The notes under the pieces: model-generated | What the model saw: only the letters and a program-made list of their open reading frames with translations | What the model was told of the DNA's origin: nothing | Databases searched by the model: none | DNA from: Oceanospirillum sanctuarii | GTDB lineage: Bacteria > Pseudomonadota > Gammaproteobacteria > Pseudomonadales > Halomonadaceae | DNA length: 64,000 bases | NCBI RefSeq assembly: GCF_002150805.1 | Contig: NZ_MTBA01000001.1 | Span: 186,001 to 250,000 of the forward strand | Direction of reading: 5' to 3' | Made by a program: the position numbers and the translations under genes | Part shown: positions 53,793-63,696 of the stretch, piece by piece | How the letters are laid out: each line of letters begins with the position of its first letter | Position numbering within the stretch: the first letter of the stretch is position 1

Positions 53793-56408
53793 ATGCCGTT
53801 ACATCGTAAAATCATCCGCTTTATCCGAACACTTCGGGGCTATGTGCTTATCTCCATTATGGCGGTGTCCATGGTGGTCTTTCTCAGTGTCACACTAACG
53901 GCAACCCTGCTGTATGAGGATGTGATTCATCGTCAGGCGGCGCAAACGTCTGAAAGCATCGCCCAAAGTACCTTTAACAGTATGTTTCAGGTGATGCGTC
54001 AGGGGTGGACACGACAGGATCTGGAAGCCTTCCTCACAGAAACCAAAGCCTCTTTTGCAGACACTCCCTTCGATATTGAAATCTATCGCGGTGAACGGGT
54101 TGAGGGTCTGTTCGGTACCATTAAACAACCGGTTTTAGATGCTGATATCCAGCAGACCTTTCAGGACGGTGAACACCATCTGAGCCGTTCCGACAACATT
54201 ATCCGTCGTCTGTATCCGCTTAAGGCCCGAAGTGAATGCCAGCAATGTCATACTAATGCTCAGGTTGGTGATGTACTTGGGGTTATTGAGATCAAACAGG
54301 ATCTGCAGCCATTCAGCCAGGATATCCGCCAGAACTACATCGCACTCTTTATTATCGCCGCTATGCTGATCATTTTTGCGGCGCTGGCCATTTCGGCATC
54401 GATCTCGGTTCGCATCAAGCAGTCTATGGAGCGCTTTAAAGAGCAGCTTAAGGATGTGAACTCGGTTAAAGATTTCCGCGAGCTGGATACCAAAAAAGTC
54501 GACTTTTATTTTGATGAGTTTAATCAGGCCTTTACCCATGTCGGCTCTCTGATGGAGAAGCTGAAAGATGTAGCGGTGGATAAGGATATTCTCGAATTTG
54601 AGATCCGCCTGCTAAGTAAATTTATTATCACCTCTGATGTGGTTCGCGACTGGCGTGATTTTATTAAAGACCTGCTGGTGGATATCAATACCATCATTCA
54701 GGCTCACACTCTGGTGACCATCTTTCAGGTGGATGATGAGGGATACGAGCTTGAAGTGTTCTGGTATCAGGATGTACCAGAAGAGACCCGCACCGCTTTT
54801 GAAAATTTCCTGCGGGCAAATATTGAAGGGGATCAGCATTTCCATAAGGGTGCGGTGATTCTGAGTATTACCCATCATGTTGCTCACCCTGAGCCTGAAA
54901 CTCTGGGGTTGCGTCCGATTACACCGGAAGATATTGAACTACAGACTAAGTCTCTGCTGTTGGAAACACCTAAAATTGGTGGTGTGGTCGGTATTGGTGT
55001 GCAGTCGGATCTGGCCCGTGATCCTATCCGACACATTGTGATCGATGGCATTCTGACCACCCTGCTGAACCTGGTGGGCTCAGTTAAAGCGATCTACAAG
55101 TACACCCAGGATCTGGAGTTTTATGCCACCCGTGACCCTCTGACCAGTCTGCATAACCAGCGTATGTTTAAAGAGCTGCTGGGGTATGAAGTGGGGCGCG
55201 CCAGTCGGCACAAAGACAGTTTTGCCCTTCTGATGCTGGATCTGGATAACTTTAAAACCGTCAATGACCGCTTTGGTCATGCTTATGGCGACCAGTTCCT
55301 ACAGGCATTTGCCAAGGTGCTGGAAGACTCTGTTCGTCCCGGTGATTTCCTATCCCGCTACGGTGGTGATGAGTTCACCATTATCCTGCCGGAAGCGACT
55401 CAGGAGCAGGCATTCTCGGTTGCGCAGCGTATCAAGCGAGCTATTGAACAGATGGATCTGCGTTCACCGGATGGTGAGCAGATGCGGGCGACCAGCTCGA
55501 TCGGTATTGCTATTTACCCGGAGCACGCGAAGAATCCAAGAGATCTCTTCCTGCTGGCGGATAACATGATGTACAAGGCAAAGCGTCTTGGACGTAACAG
55601 TATCGCCCTACCGGATGATGATGAAGTCGCCGAGGTTTATAAGGAGGCGGGAGCCAAGAATATTATGGTGCTTAACGCTCTTGAAGAGGAGCGGATCGTG
55701 CCTTATTTCCAGCCGATTGTGGATGCGAAAAATGGTGAGGTTGAAATTCACGAGCTGCTGATGCGTATTCAGATGGACGACCGCATCGTTCCGGCAGGGG
55801 AGTTTATTGATATCGCCGAAGGGATCGGGGTGGTGCATAAGATGGACTATATGCTGATCGAAAAAGCCTTCGATCAGATGGTTGCTCAGGGCTACACCGG
55901 TAAGCTGTTTGTGAATCTGTCACCGAAATCTCTGATTGTCAGTGAGTTTATTGGCCGAATTCATCAATTGGCGCTGGATAAGAATATTGGGCCTGAGCGC
56001 ATCGTTTTTGAACTGACCGAGCGTGAGACGGTGAGTAACCTCAACTTGCTTGAGAAGTTTGTACTGGATCTGAAGCTGGAAGGTTTTAATTTCGCCATTG
56101 ATGACTTTGGTTCGGGTTTCTCCTCCTTCCACTACATCAAACACTTCCCGATTGATGTGATCAAAATTGAAGGCGAGTTTATTCGCAATATGCTCAACGA
56201 TGACAAATATATGGCCTTTGTGAAGAGTATTGTGACTCTGGCGCAGAACCTGGGAATTAAAACCATCGCTGAATTTATCGAAGATGAAGAGGTTATGGAT
56301 AAGGTTCGTGAACTGGGTATCGATTATGGGCAGGGCTACTATCTGGGGCGTCCCGGAGATACTTTCGCTCAGAGTCATGCCCAGTTGCTGACAGAAGCCA
56401 GTGATTAG
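53793..56408 (+). CDS. GGDEF-EAL protein with periplasmic CxxCH haem motif
   Basis: An 871-residue membrane c-di-GMP enzyme. Transmembrane helix 1 is at about 17-40 and helix 2 at about 181-203. Between them is a periplasmic domain containing a c-type haem site, CQQCH (149-153). A HAMP-like linker and GAF-like region (about 240-430) follow, then GGDEF (about 440-600, intact RYGGDEF) and EAL (about 620-865). The EAL motif reads E-L-L, but the DDFGSG, ELTE and KIEGEF catalytic residues remain. The haem site suggests redox or gas sensing. The product may make or degrade c-di-GMP. Confidence 0.92.
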   Translation: MPLHRKIIRFIRTLRGYVLISIMAVSMVVFLSVTLTATLLYEDVIHRQAAQTSESIAQSTFNSMFQVMRQGWTRQDLEAFLTETKASFADTPFDIEIYRGERVEGLFGTIKQPVLDADIQQTFQDGEHHLSRSDNIIRRLYPLKARSECQQCHTNAQVGDVLGVIEIKQDLQPFSQDIRQNYIALFIIAAMLIIFAALAISASISVRIKQSMERFKEQLKDVNSVKDFRELDTKKVDFYFDEFNQAFTHVGSLMEKLKDVAVDKDILEFEIRLLSKFIITSDVVRDWRDFIKDLLVDINTIIQAHTLVTIFQVDDEGYELEVFWYQDVPEETRTAFENFLRANIEGDQHFHKGAVILSITHHVAHPEPETLGLRPITPEDIELQTKSLLLETPKIGGVVGIGVQSDLARDPIRHIVIDGILTTLLNLVGSVKAIYKYTQDLEFYATRDPLTSLHNQRMFKELLGYEVGRASRHKDSFALLMLDLDNFKTVNDRFGHAYGDQFLQAFAKVLEDSVRPGDFLSRYGGDEFTIILPEATQEQAFSVAQRIKRAIEQMDLRSPDGEQMRATSSIGIAIYPEHAKNPRDLFLLADNMMYKAKRLGRNSIALPDDDEVAEVYKEAGAKNIMVLNALEEERIVPYFQPIVDAKNGEVEIHELLMRIQMDDRIVPAGEFIDIAEGIGVVHKMDYMLIEKAFDQMVAQGYTGKLFVNLSPKSLIVSEFIGRIHQLALDKNIGPERIVFELTERETVSNLNLLEKFVLDLKLEGFNFAIDDFGSGFSSFHYIKHFPIDVIKIEGEFIRNMLNDDKYMAFVKSIVTLAQNLGIKTIAEFIEDEEVMDKVRELGIDYGQGYYLGRPGDTFAQSHAQLLTEASD

Positions 56409-56439
56409 CAGTGTTTGAACGCTGTTGGTTATGACATAG

Positions 56440-56468
56440 AAAGGGCGGGTGTCTATCCTGCCCTTTTT
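56440..56468 (+). terminator. Terminator of the haem-type GGDEF-EAL gene
   Basis: AAAGGGCGGG pairs with CCTGCCCTTT (one G-T pair), followed by TT. Confidence 0.82.
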
Positions 56469-56646
56469 AGATTTTGCCAACCTGGCTTGCAATATAACCC
56501 TGATAAGCCTACTGTTTTTCATACCTTTTTAAGCGTACAATATTTCGCTAATTGATATATGGTAAATATCTCTTTTAATCGGTTGTTTTATCAGGGTATT
56601 TGCCTCAGGGACGTTATCAGCGCTATCGTCAGCTGGGAGAAAATGA

Positions 56647-58512
56647 ATGGAAGCAGAAATCCCTACCGTAGGTAACGATGTTGTGGATTACAGTGGTTTG
56701 AGCCGCGAAGAACTTGAGCTGCAGCTTAAAGAACACGTACAGGAAGCGGATAAGATCCGTCATCACCTGAAAAGTGAAGTTCGTCGGCACAGAGATACCT
56801 CTGCAAGGCTGAATCTTATTAGCCGTGTTGTTGAAAACGCCCATTTTGCAGTGATGATTACCGATGCAGATCAGCATCTGGTTTATGTCAACGAAGCCTA
56901 TACCCGCCTGACCGGCCTCAAATCTACGGATGTGGTTGGCCGCACCCCAAAAGTTAACCAATCCGGCCGCCATGGCCCCGATTTTTACCAGAAAATCTGG
57001 CGTGAGCTGAATCGCCGAGGTGTCTGGCGTGGTGAAGTCTGGGACCGTCGTCCTGATGGCAGCTTCTTTATGAAGTATCTCTCCATCGAAGTGGTTCGGG
57101 ATGAGGCAGGCGCCGTCACCAATTATTTTGCCATCTTCAGTGATCTTTCGGAGCAGAAACGCACGGAAGAAGAGCTGGAGCGCCTGACGCACTATGATCC
57201 TCTGACCGAACTGCCTAACCGGATTCTTTTCCGTAACCGACTGGGCCATGAATTCAATATTTCCAACCGTCATCAGTCCCGAACCGGTCTTCTGGTACTG
57301 AACCTTGACCGTTTCCGTATGATCAACGATGCCTTTGGTTTTGCCATTGGTGATGATCTTCTGGTTCAGGTGGCGGAGCGCCTTAAGGGGCGTGTGCGTT
57401 CGACCGATCTGCTGGCGCGCCAGGAAGATCGATCGGAGCGGGATTCAGACCTGATCTCCCGCATTGGCGGTGATGATTTCAGCTTTATTCTGAGTGAGCT
57501 GCGCGCCCCTGAAGATGCTAACGTCGTTGCCCGTCGCTTGTTGGGGGTATTTGATAAACCTTTCGATGCAGAAGGTGAAGAGGTTTTTCTATCCGGCAGT
57601 ATCGGAATTGCGGTTTACCCCGATAATGCCCGAAGCGAAGATGGCCTGATGCAATGTGCCGAAGCTGCTTTGAATATGGTTAAGGCCGAAGGCAAGGGGG
57701 GGTATCGTTTCTTCTCCGATGAGTTGAACCGAAGTAGCGCTGAGCGGGTTCGTCTGGAAGCTCGTTTGCACCGTGCTGTTGCCAATGAAGAGTTTACTCT
57801 GCACTACCAACCTAAGCTGGACTTTAAAACCGGCAAGATGATGGGGATGGAAGCCTTGCTGCGCTGGCCCCAGGATGATGGATCTATGGTGCCGCCGGGG
57901 AGCTTTATTCCTCTGACGGAAGATACCGGTCTGATCAATCCTATTGGTCGCTGGATTATTCTGCAGGCGATGCAGGATACCTGTCGTATCAATCAGGAAA
58001 CGGGTCTTAAGCTTCAGGTGGCCATTAACCTTTCGGTTCGTCAGTTCCTGAATCCGGGCGTTGTGGGTGTTATTCAGGAAGCGCTACAGATTACCGGGAT
58101 TGATCCTTCGCTGGTGGAGTTTGAAATCACTGAGAGCATGCTGATCGATAAGGTCGAAGATGCCCGGCAGTCGATGGATAACCTTCGGGATCTTGGGGTT
58201 AAGCTGGCGATTGATGACTTTGGTACCGGTTATTCCTCATTGTCTTACCTGAAGGAATTTCCGGTTAATACTATGAAAATAGATCGCTCCTTTATTGCCC
58301 CTTTGCAAAAGGGGCCTGAGGCTGCAGCCATTGTCGGAGCTTTGGTGTCTCTGGGTAAAGCGATGGGTTTGAATGTGGTTGCAGAAGGCATTGAAAATCA
58401 GGAGCAGCAGGAGCTGGTTGCTTCATCTGGCTGTGATCTGGGGCAGGGATTCCATATTGCTCGCCCTATGCCCCTTGAAGACCTGATTGCGGGCGTGAAA
58501 AAGACCGCCTGA
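56647..58512 (+). CDS. PAS-GGDEF-EAL protein, probable c-di-GMP phosphodiesterase
   Basis: A soluble 621-residue protein. A short coiled coil (about 20-50) leads to a PAS domain (about 60-170, VMITDADQHLVYVNEAYTRL and GEVWDRRPDGSFF), then GGDEF (about 180-360) and EAL (about 375-615). The GGDEF signature is GGDDF, with Asp replacing the usual Glu, so cyclase activity is doubtful. The EAL site is intact (MEALLRW, NLSVRQ, EITES, DDFGTGYSS, KIDRSF, EGIE). It likely degrades c-di-GMP in response to a PAS-bound signal. Confidence 0.93.
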   Translation: MEAEIPTVGNDVVDYSGLSREELELQLKEHVQEADKIRHHLKSEVRRHRDTSARLNLISRVVENAHFAVMITDADQHLVYVNEAYTRLTGLKSTDVVGRTPKVNQSGRHGPDFYQKIWRELNRRGVWRGEVWDRRPDGSFFMKYLSIEVVRDEAGAVTNYFAIFSDLSEQKRTEEELERLTHYDPLTELPNRILFRNRLGHEFNISNRHQSRTGLLVLNLDRFRMINDAFGFAIGDDLLVQVAERLKGRVRSTDLLARQEDRSERDSDLISRIGGDDFSFILSELRAPEDANVVARRLLGVFDKPFDAEGEEVFLSGSIGIAVYPDNARSEDGLMQCAEAALNMVKAEGKGGYRFFSDELNRSSAERVRLEARLHRAVANEEFTLHYQPKLDFKTGKMMGMEALLRWPQDDGSMVPPGSFIPLTEDTGLINPIGRWIILQAMQDTCRINQETGLKLQVAINLSVRQFLNPGVVGVIQEALQITGIDPSLVEFEITESMLIDKVEDARQSMDNLRDLGVKLAIDDFGTGYSSLSYLKEFPVNTMKIDRSFIAPLQKGPEAAAIVGALVSLGKAMGLNVVAEGIENQEQQELVASSGCDLGQGFHIARPMPLEDLIAGVKKTA

Positions 58513-58576
58513 GATATTCCTATACAGTGAATTCCGTTTTTTATAAGAAGTGGGATGAGTCTTATGGAAACGGGAT

Positions 58577-58711
58577 TCAGTTTGGCAGATGGCGGATCTT
58601 CGCAGACAGTTGCTGATGTTTCTCGTGAAGCTGGCGGCTGATCTCCTGAAACTCACTGATGAGCAGCCCTAAACGATTCAACTGGCACTTTTTAGTTTGT
58701 TTGCGTGACAT
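58577..58711 (-). CDS. Possible 44-residue small protein
   Basis: A short frame MSRKQTKKCQLNRLGLLIS... with an amphipathic helical, Gln/His-rich second half and AAGGGT 8 bases before the ATG. It starts opposite the riboswitch leader. No homologue is known to me; the ribosome site and composition make it plausible but unproven. Confidence 0.4.
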   Translation of the reverse strand: MSRKQTKKCQLNRLGLLISEFQEISRQLHEKHQQLSAKIRHLPN

Positions 58712-58958
58712 TGGTTGACCCTTCTTTTTATTTTGTCTCTATAGATACATCTTTACGACTACTTAGTTCTCACGGTTCACCTTGATAATTACTCTACCTG
58801 CCGTTTTCTTTTGGTTTGTTGTCGCTTTTGTCGGTTTCGGCACTGGGGCTTTAGGTGCAAATGATTCTTGTGATCGCAAATGAGATAGGCTAAGGTCACG
58901 CCCCATTAAAGGACTGAGAAAAAAGATTGGCTTTTCAGGATGTTGGCCAGAAAAAACG

Positions 58959-59160
58959 ATTTCGGGTGCTGTGATTTCACAGTTAAACGGGAAGCAGGTA
59001 CACCGCCTTATTCTTAAAGAGGTATGTTCAAGCCTGCACTGCCCCCGCAACGGTAGATGATCCTAATGCGCTGCTGATCCACTGTGATGTTTTATCATGG
59101 GAAGGTGCAGTTGCCAGTGCTTTGAGTGCTGGGTCATAAGTCCGGAGACCGGCCTGAGAT
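58959..59160 (+). promoter_or_regulatory. Cobalamin riboswitch
   Basis: The aptamer elements occur in the standard order: TTCGGGTGCTG, ACGGGAAGCAGGTACACC, the core CTGCCCCCGCAACGGTA, CCACTG, TCATGGGAAGGTG, and the B12 box AAGTCCGGAGACCGGCCTG. The two ends (58959-58966 and 59153-59160) pair as P1. It precedes the CobN-like gene by 108 bases. A hairpin over the start codon (59250-59271) is the likely expression platform. Coenzyme B12 is expected to lower expression. Confidence 0.93.
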
Positions 59161-59249
59161 TTCCCCACGAATATGTAAAAGGCTCATCTCGGGTGGAGAT
59201 GAATGTGGAACTCTGCAACCGCTGTATCTCAGCGGGCTACCCGTGTGTG

Positions 59250-59271
59250 CCAAAGGAAAGGTGTCCTTTGG
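59250..59271 (+). promoter_or_regulatory. Ribosome-site hairpin, likely riboswitch expression platform
   Basis: CCAAAGGA (59250-59257) pairs perfectly with TCCTTTGG (59264-59271) around a six-base loop AAGGTG. The stem contains the TTG start codon (59268) and part of the Shine-Dalgarno region. Formation would block translation. Confidence 0.65.
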
Positions 59272-62200
59272 TTAGTAAGTTAAAATCTCTGTTTATTCTC
59301 AGGCGTGCTCTTGTTGGCGTTCTGACATTTCTTTCTCTTTTTACTTTCAGCTACAGCGCTCAAAGTGCTCAGTTGTTTTCTCTGGTATCCGATCGTGCAG
59401 CCAGTGAATGGGCGGCGGCTGCGTCAGACTTTCATCGTGTGTACCCCAATCATCATCTGATTGCCCGTACTCCAACTCAGTTTCTTGCGGCTACAGAATC
59501 AGAGCGACAGTCCTGGTTGGCCTCAGATGTTGTTTTTGCTGCAGGCCAGTTTGGTGAAGTGGCTGATCTGCTGTTGAAGCATAACTGGGAACCAAACGAT
59601 CAGCTGGTGGTTGTGCACAGTGATCGTCGTTTGCTGCAACAGCAACAGATTGGTCAGAGTCGTCTGTTTGCTCCTTTGCCATCTGATTTGATTGAGCATT
59701 GGCGACGTCCACCGGATGGCGATGCCTTTTATCAATGGATGGAACAAGAGTTTCGGCAGAACCCTCAGTTCAGCTATTGGCTGAAGGCCAAGCTATTCTG
59801 GCAGCAGGGCGGCCTGAATAACCTGACAGGGCTGTTTGCTCATCTTCTGTATCCCTTTGATAACAGCCTTAAAGTGCCCGAGGTTAAAGTTCAGGATAAT
59901 GTGCGTTTTGCGCTTTATGGAAAGTCGGGTTTTGATAAAGCCTACAACTTGTCAGAGCTGAACCAACTTCCGGTCAAATCTGAGCCCAGTTTGGTTCTGC
60001 TGGATCATATTAAGGCAGAGCGTGCCGGTGACAGAGATCTGAGCACTTTGCTGTGTGCCCAAAGCGGCCTGCAATGTATTCGGGTGCTGTCTGCCTGGGG
60101 ACAACCGACCGCCGATGCTATTACTGCGTTACAACGTATCCTGCCAGCTGAACAGCCTAAGGTGCTGATCAACCTGAATGACTTTGTTTTAGGTGGCGGT
60201 GAGCACCGGGAAACGGTGAATACGCTGTTAGCCCAATGGGGCATCCCTGTCTTGAAAGGGATTCGCTTGTGGGAGCAGACTGAAGCTCAGTGGCAGGCTT
60301 CTCAGGTTGGGTTGCCGGTTCAGACGGTGCATTATCGCATCGCCATGCCTGAGCTACAGGGGCAAAGCCAGCCGTTGGTACTGGCAGCTTTAACGCCTGC
60401 CAAAACCGATCCGATAACAGGTATAGAGCTGCGTTTGAGTCATCCCATTGAGTCTCAGGTGGATTATCTGCTGAAACGGGCAAAGCGCTGGCTGGTGCTG
60501 CAGGAAAAAGCGAATGCTAACAAACGAGTGGCCATCATCTATTACAACCACCCGCCGGGTCGCCACAATATCGGAGCGGATAACCTCAATGTGCCGGAAA
60601 CCCTCTGGCATCTCCTGAATGAGCTTAAGGCGGCGGGCTACAACACGGGGACTTTGCCGGAGAGCGCTGAAGCCCTGCTGGATCTGATACAGCAGTCTGC
60701 GGTGAATCTGCCTGAGGATGCTTCTGTACTGGCGGATATGTCTCAGCGGGTTCAGAACATGAGTGCGGACCGCTATCAGAAACATCTGGATAGCTGGCCT
60801 GAAGCGTTGCAGCAGGAGTTGATTAACGGCCCTCTGGCTTATCTGCAATCCAGTACCCGTGAGGCGATCCGAATTGCCATTAGCCGTGGCGGCTTGGCTC
60901 AGGCGGATCGTGAGCTGCTTCAGCGAAATCTGCGGGAGACCATCGACAGTGTCCATCATCTGCTGGAAGGCGCGGATCATAACGCCAGAGACAGAGCGCT
61001 GAATCTTCTGGACCAGCTGGAGGCTTCCTTCGAGAGCTGTCTGGAGAAAGCCGATATCACTGCAGATTCAGAGTGTTGGCGTGAAGGTGAGGTCCTGATC
61101 TCAGGACTTCGCAAAACCGGTATCGAAGGACTCAGGGGCTGGGGAGAGGCTCCCGGTCGCATCATGGTCTGGAACAATGAGCTGCTTCTGCCAGGACTGC
61201 AGTTTGGCAATATCTTTATCGGTCCTCAGCCGCCAAGGGGCTGGGAGCTGAATGAAGAGCTGCTGCACGCTAATACCCGTTTTCCCCCACCGCATCAGTA
61301 TGTGGCCTTTTACCATTTCCTGAAGTCGGAATTTAAAGCGGATGCCTTAGTGCATCTGGGACGACATTCGACCTATGAGTTTTTGCCCCGCAAGCGAACC
61401 GGATTGTCTGCTGAAGATTATGCGACTGGCCTGATTGCCGACCTGCCAAGCATCTATCCCTACATCGTTGATGGCGTGGGTGAAGGAATTCAGGCTAAGC
61501 GTCGGGGTAGTGCAGTGATGATCGATCACCTGACACCGCCTTTGATTGCAACGCCTTTGTACGATGATCTGCTGGCGCTGCGTCAGCTGATTGAGAGCTT
61601 TGAAGCTGCTGAGATCCGTGAGGATGAAACCGGGCAAAATCAGGCGGTCTCTCAGATTCGGGATACTCTCAACCGACTCAACCTGAATAAAGAGCTGGAA
61701 GCCTCCATGGCGGCAGAGCTTAAAGTGCGCGGTGTGAGCTTTGATCAGGTAGATGATCATCTGCTGGTGCATGAGGTTGGTCACTATCTGACGGAGCTAC
61801 AGGAAGAGTTTATGCCCATGGGGCTGCATGTGTTCGGCCGAAACTGGCAGCCGAATGCGGTAGAAACCTTGTTGACCTCGATTTCTGATGATCTTGCCGT
61901 TCGTGAGAAATGGCGTGAGCCTTTGAGTCTGTCTCCAAGCCATGAGATGAGCGCTTTGCTGGCGGCACTGAATGGCGGTTTTGTGGCAGCGGGTAAGGGT
62001 AATGACCCGATCCGAACGCCGGAAGCATTACCTACCGGACGTAACTTTTATGCCCTGGACAGCAGTCTGATTCCGTCCAAGCTGGCCTATGAACAGGGCA
62101 AAGCTTTGGCAAGGGAAGCTCGCGCTAACAGCCAGTCAGCTCCCGGAGAAAGGGAGGCCATGGTGCTATGGGCGTCGGATACGGTGCGTGATGAAGGTGC

Positions 62201-63695
62201 GATGATCGCCTTTGCTATGGATATGCTGGGGGTTAAGCCCCGCTGGAGTCGCCGCGGGATTCTGAAAGGGATTGAGCGTTTAAGCCATACAGAGATGCAG
62301 TCTGACGAAGCAGGACGTGTCCGTCGTGATTTTGTCTTTACCACATCAGGTCTTTTCCGCGACCTTTATGGTGATCAGCTGGAATGGTTGGATCGAGCTG
62401 TTCTGCTGGCACTGGATGCGTCCTCCGAGCGCATTCGCCGTGAACTGCCGTCCCTCTCCCTTGCTCTGAATGAAGCTTTGTCACCTTTAGGTGTGTTGCA
62501 GAATCCGGGGAATGAGTCGCTGGAGTTTAACCGCATCGCGATGAACTGGGTGAAGGATGCTCAACAGCTTATGGCTTCTGGCTTAGGAGCCGAAGAGGCA
62601 GGGCGTAATGCCAGTATGCGACTCTTTGGCACCTTGCCGGGTGGCTATGGTGCTGGAGTAAATCGTGTGGTTGAGCGTTCCGGTAGCTGGCAGCATCGCA
62701 GTCAGGTTGCTGAGGTCTATCTGAACCGTATGGGCTATGCCTATGGCTTAAATCGTCAGGGCGATGTGGCGCACGACAGCTTCAATCGTAACCTTGCCAC
62801 TGTAAGCAACACCTATCTCGGGCGAGCCAGTAACCTGTACGGCCTGATCGATAACAACGATGCCTTCGACTTTCTCGGCGGTCTGAATATGGCCGTTGAA
62901 CATCAGCGTGATGGTCAGGTGCCGGTCAGCTGGGTTATTGATCATGCAGACAGGAACAATACCTCGGTTAAACCTCTGTCCCGGGCGATGATGCAGGAGT
63001 TTCGAGGACGTTATATCAACCCTGAGTGGATTAAACCTCTGATGGCTGAGGGCTATGCTGGTGCCCGAACCATGGGTAGCGAATTTCTGGAATATCTATG
63101 GGGCTGGCAAGTGACAAGTCCTGAGATTGTACAAAGCTGGGTCTGGGATGAAGTGAAGTCGGTTTATGTGGATGACAGCCTGCAGTTGGGATTGGATGAG
63201 TTCCTGAAGGACTCGCAGAACATCCATGTTTATAACAACATGTTGGCCGTGATGCTGGTGGCTGCGGAAAAAGGTTTCTGGCAGACCGATGAGGAAACTC
63301 TTAAGCAGCTTGCAGAGCAGTTCACTCAGCAGGTGCTGGTTAATGGTTTGCCGGGTAGCGGACATACCAGCCCGGATAACCCGCTTTTCGACTGGTTAGA
63401 AGACTATCTCTCAGCTTCAGACTTTGGCGAGCTGCAGGCGCTGCTGGAATCGACCCGGTTACCTGAAGTCACCAAGACCGTTTCTCCATCCTCAGTTTCT
63501 GAGATAACACTTCAGGGTGAAGACAATAAAGTGACGGACGCGGACTTTCAGGACTCAGAGAAAGCAGCAGATGAGTCTGCTGATGCTGCATCGGATTCTC
63601 AGCAAGGCGATGAGCTGCATTGGTTGATTTATCTTCTCCTGGCAGGGTTGATGGCGATTTTTGTACTGGGCTTTATCAGAGGCAGACGAGGTTGA
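59268..63695 (+). CDS. Periplasmic, membrane-anchored CobN/ChlH-like chelatase subunit
   Basis: A 1475-residue CobN/magnesium-chelatase-H family protein. A signal peptide follows the TTG start (MVSKLKSLFILRRALVGVLT... to SAQSAQ). The C-terminus has one transmembrane helix and RGRRG, so the body is periplasmic and tethered. Conserved CobN segments include HLGRHSTYEFLPRKRTGLS (about residue 696) and the AKRR region near 743. An acidic linker (about 1410-1445) precedes the anchor. I reject the upstream ATG at 59097 because it lies inside the riboswitch; 59268 gives a clean signal peptide with AGG upstream. Cytosolic CobN works with CobS/CobT and ATP; this one cannot. Bacteroidetes HmuS, a CobN-like haem dechelatase beside a TolQ-like HmuU, is the closest parallel. 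Confidence 0.92.
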   Translation: MVSKLKSLFILRRALVGVLTFLSLFTFSYSAQSAQLFSLVSDRAASEWAAAASDFHRVYPNHHLIARTPTQFLAATESERQSWLASDVVFAAGQFGEVADLLLKHNWEPNDQLVVVHSDRRLLQQQQIGQSRLFAPLPSDLIEHWRRPPDGDAFYQWMEQEFRQNPQFSYWLKAKLFWQQGGLNNLTGLFAHLLYPFDNSLKVPEVKVQDNVRFALYGKSGFDKAYNLSELNQLPVKSEPSLVLLDHIKAERAGDRDLSTLLCAQSGLQCIRVLSAWGQPTADAITALQRILPAEQPKVLINLNDFVLGGGEHRETVNTLLAQWGIPVLKGIRLWEQTEAQWQASQVGLPVQTVHYRIAMPELQGQSQPLVLAALTPAKTDPITGIELRLSHPIESQVDYLLKRAKRWLVLQEKANANKRVAIIYYNHPPGRHNIGADNLNVPETLWHLLNELKAAGYNTGTLPESAEALLDLIQQSAVNLPEDASVLADMSQRVQNMSADRYQKHLDSWPEALQQELINGPLAYLQSSTREAIRIAISRGGLAQADRELLQRNLRETIDSVHHLLEGADHNARDRALNLLDQLEASFESCLEKADITADSECWREGEVLISGLRKTGIEGLRGWGEAPGRIMVWNNELLLPGLQFGNIFIGPQPPRGWELNEELLHANTRFPPPHQYVAFYHFLKSEFKADALVHLGRHSTYEFLPRKRTGLSAEDYATGLIADLPSIYPYIVDGVGEGIQAKRRGSAVMIDHLTPPLIATPLYDDLLALRQLIESFEAAEIREDETGQNQAVSQIRDTLNRLNLNKELEASMAAELKVRGVSFDQVDDHLLVHEVGHYLTELQEEFMPMGLHVFGRNWQPNAVETLLTSISDDLAVREKWREPLSLSPSHEMSALLAALNGGFVAAGKGNDPIRTPEALPTGRNFYALDSSLIPSKLAYEQGKALAREARANSQSAPGEREAMVLWASDTVRDEGAMIAFAMDMLGVKPRWSRRGILKGIERLSHTEMQSDEAGRVRRDFVFTTSGLFRDLYGDQLEWLDRAVLLALDASSERIRRELPSLSLALNEALSPLGVLQNPGNESLEFNRIAMNWVKDAQQLMASGLGAEEAGRNASMRLFGTLPGGYGAGVNRVVERSGSWQHRSQVAEVYLNRMGYAYGLNRQGDVAHDSFNRNLATVSNTYLGRASNLYGLIDNNDAFDFLGGLNMAVEHQRDGQVPVSWVIDHADRNNTSVKPLSRAMMQEFRGRYINPEWIKPLMAEGYAGARTMGSEFLEYLWGWQVTSPEIVQSWVWDEVKSVYVDDSLQLGLDEFLKDSQNIHVYNNMLAVMLVAAEKGFWQTDEETLKQLAEQFTQQVLVNGLPGSGHTSPDNPLFDWLEDYLSASDFGELQALLESTRLPEVTKTVSPSSVSEITLQGEDNKVTDADFQDSEKAADESADAASDSQQGDELHWLIYLLLAGLMAIFVLGFIRGRRG

Positions 63696-63696
63696 T

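Noticed and set aside
59097-59267. N-terminal extension of the CobN-like protein from the ATG at 59097
   Set aside because: It would lie within the riboswitch aptamer and place a cysteine-rich stretch before an otherwise clean signal peptide.
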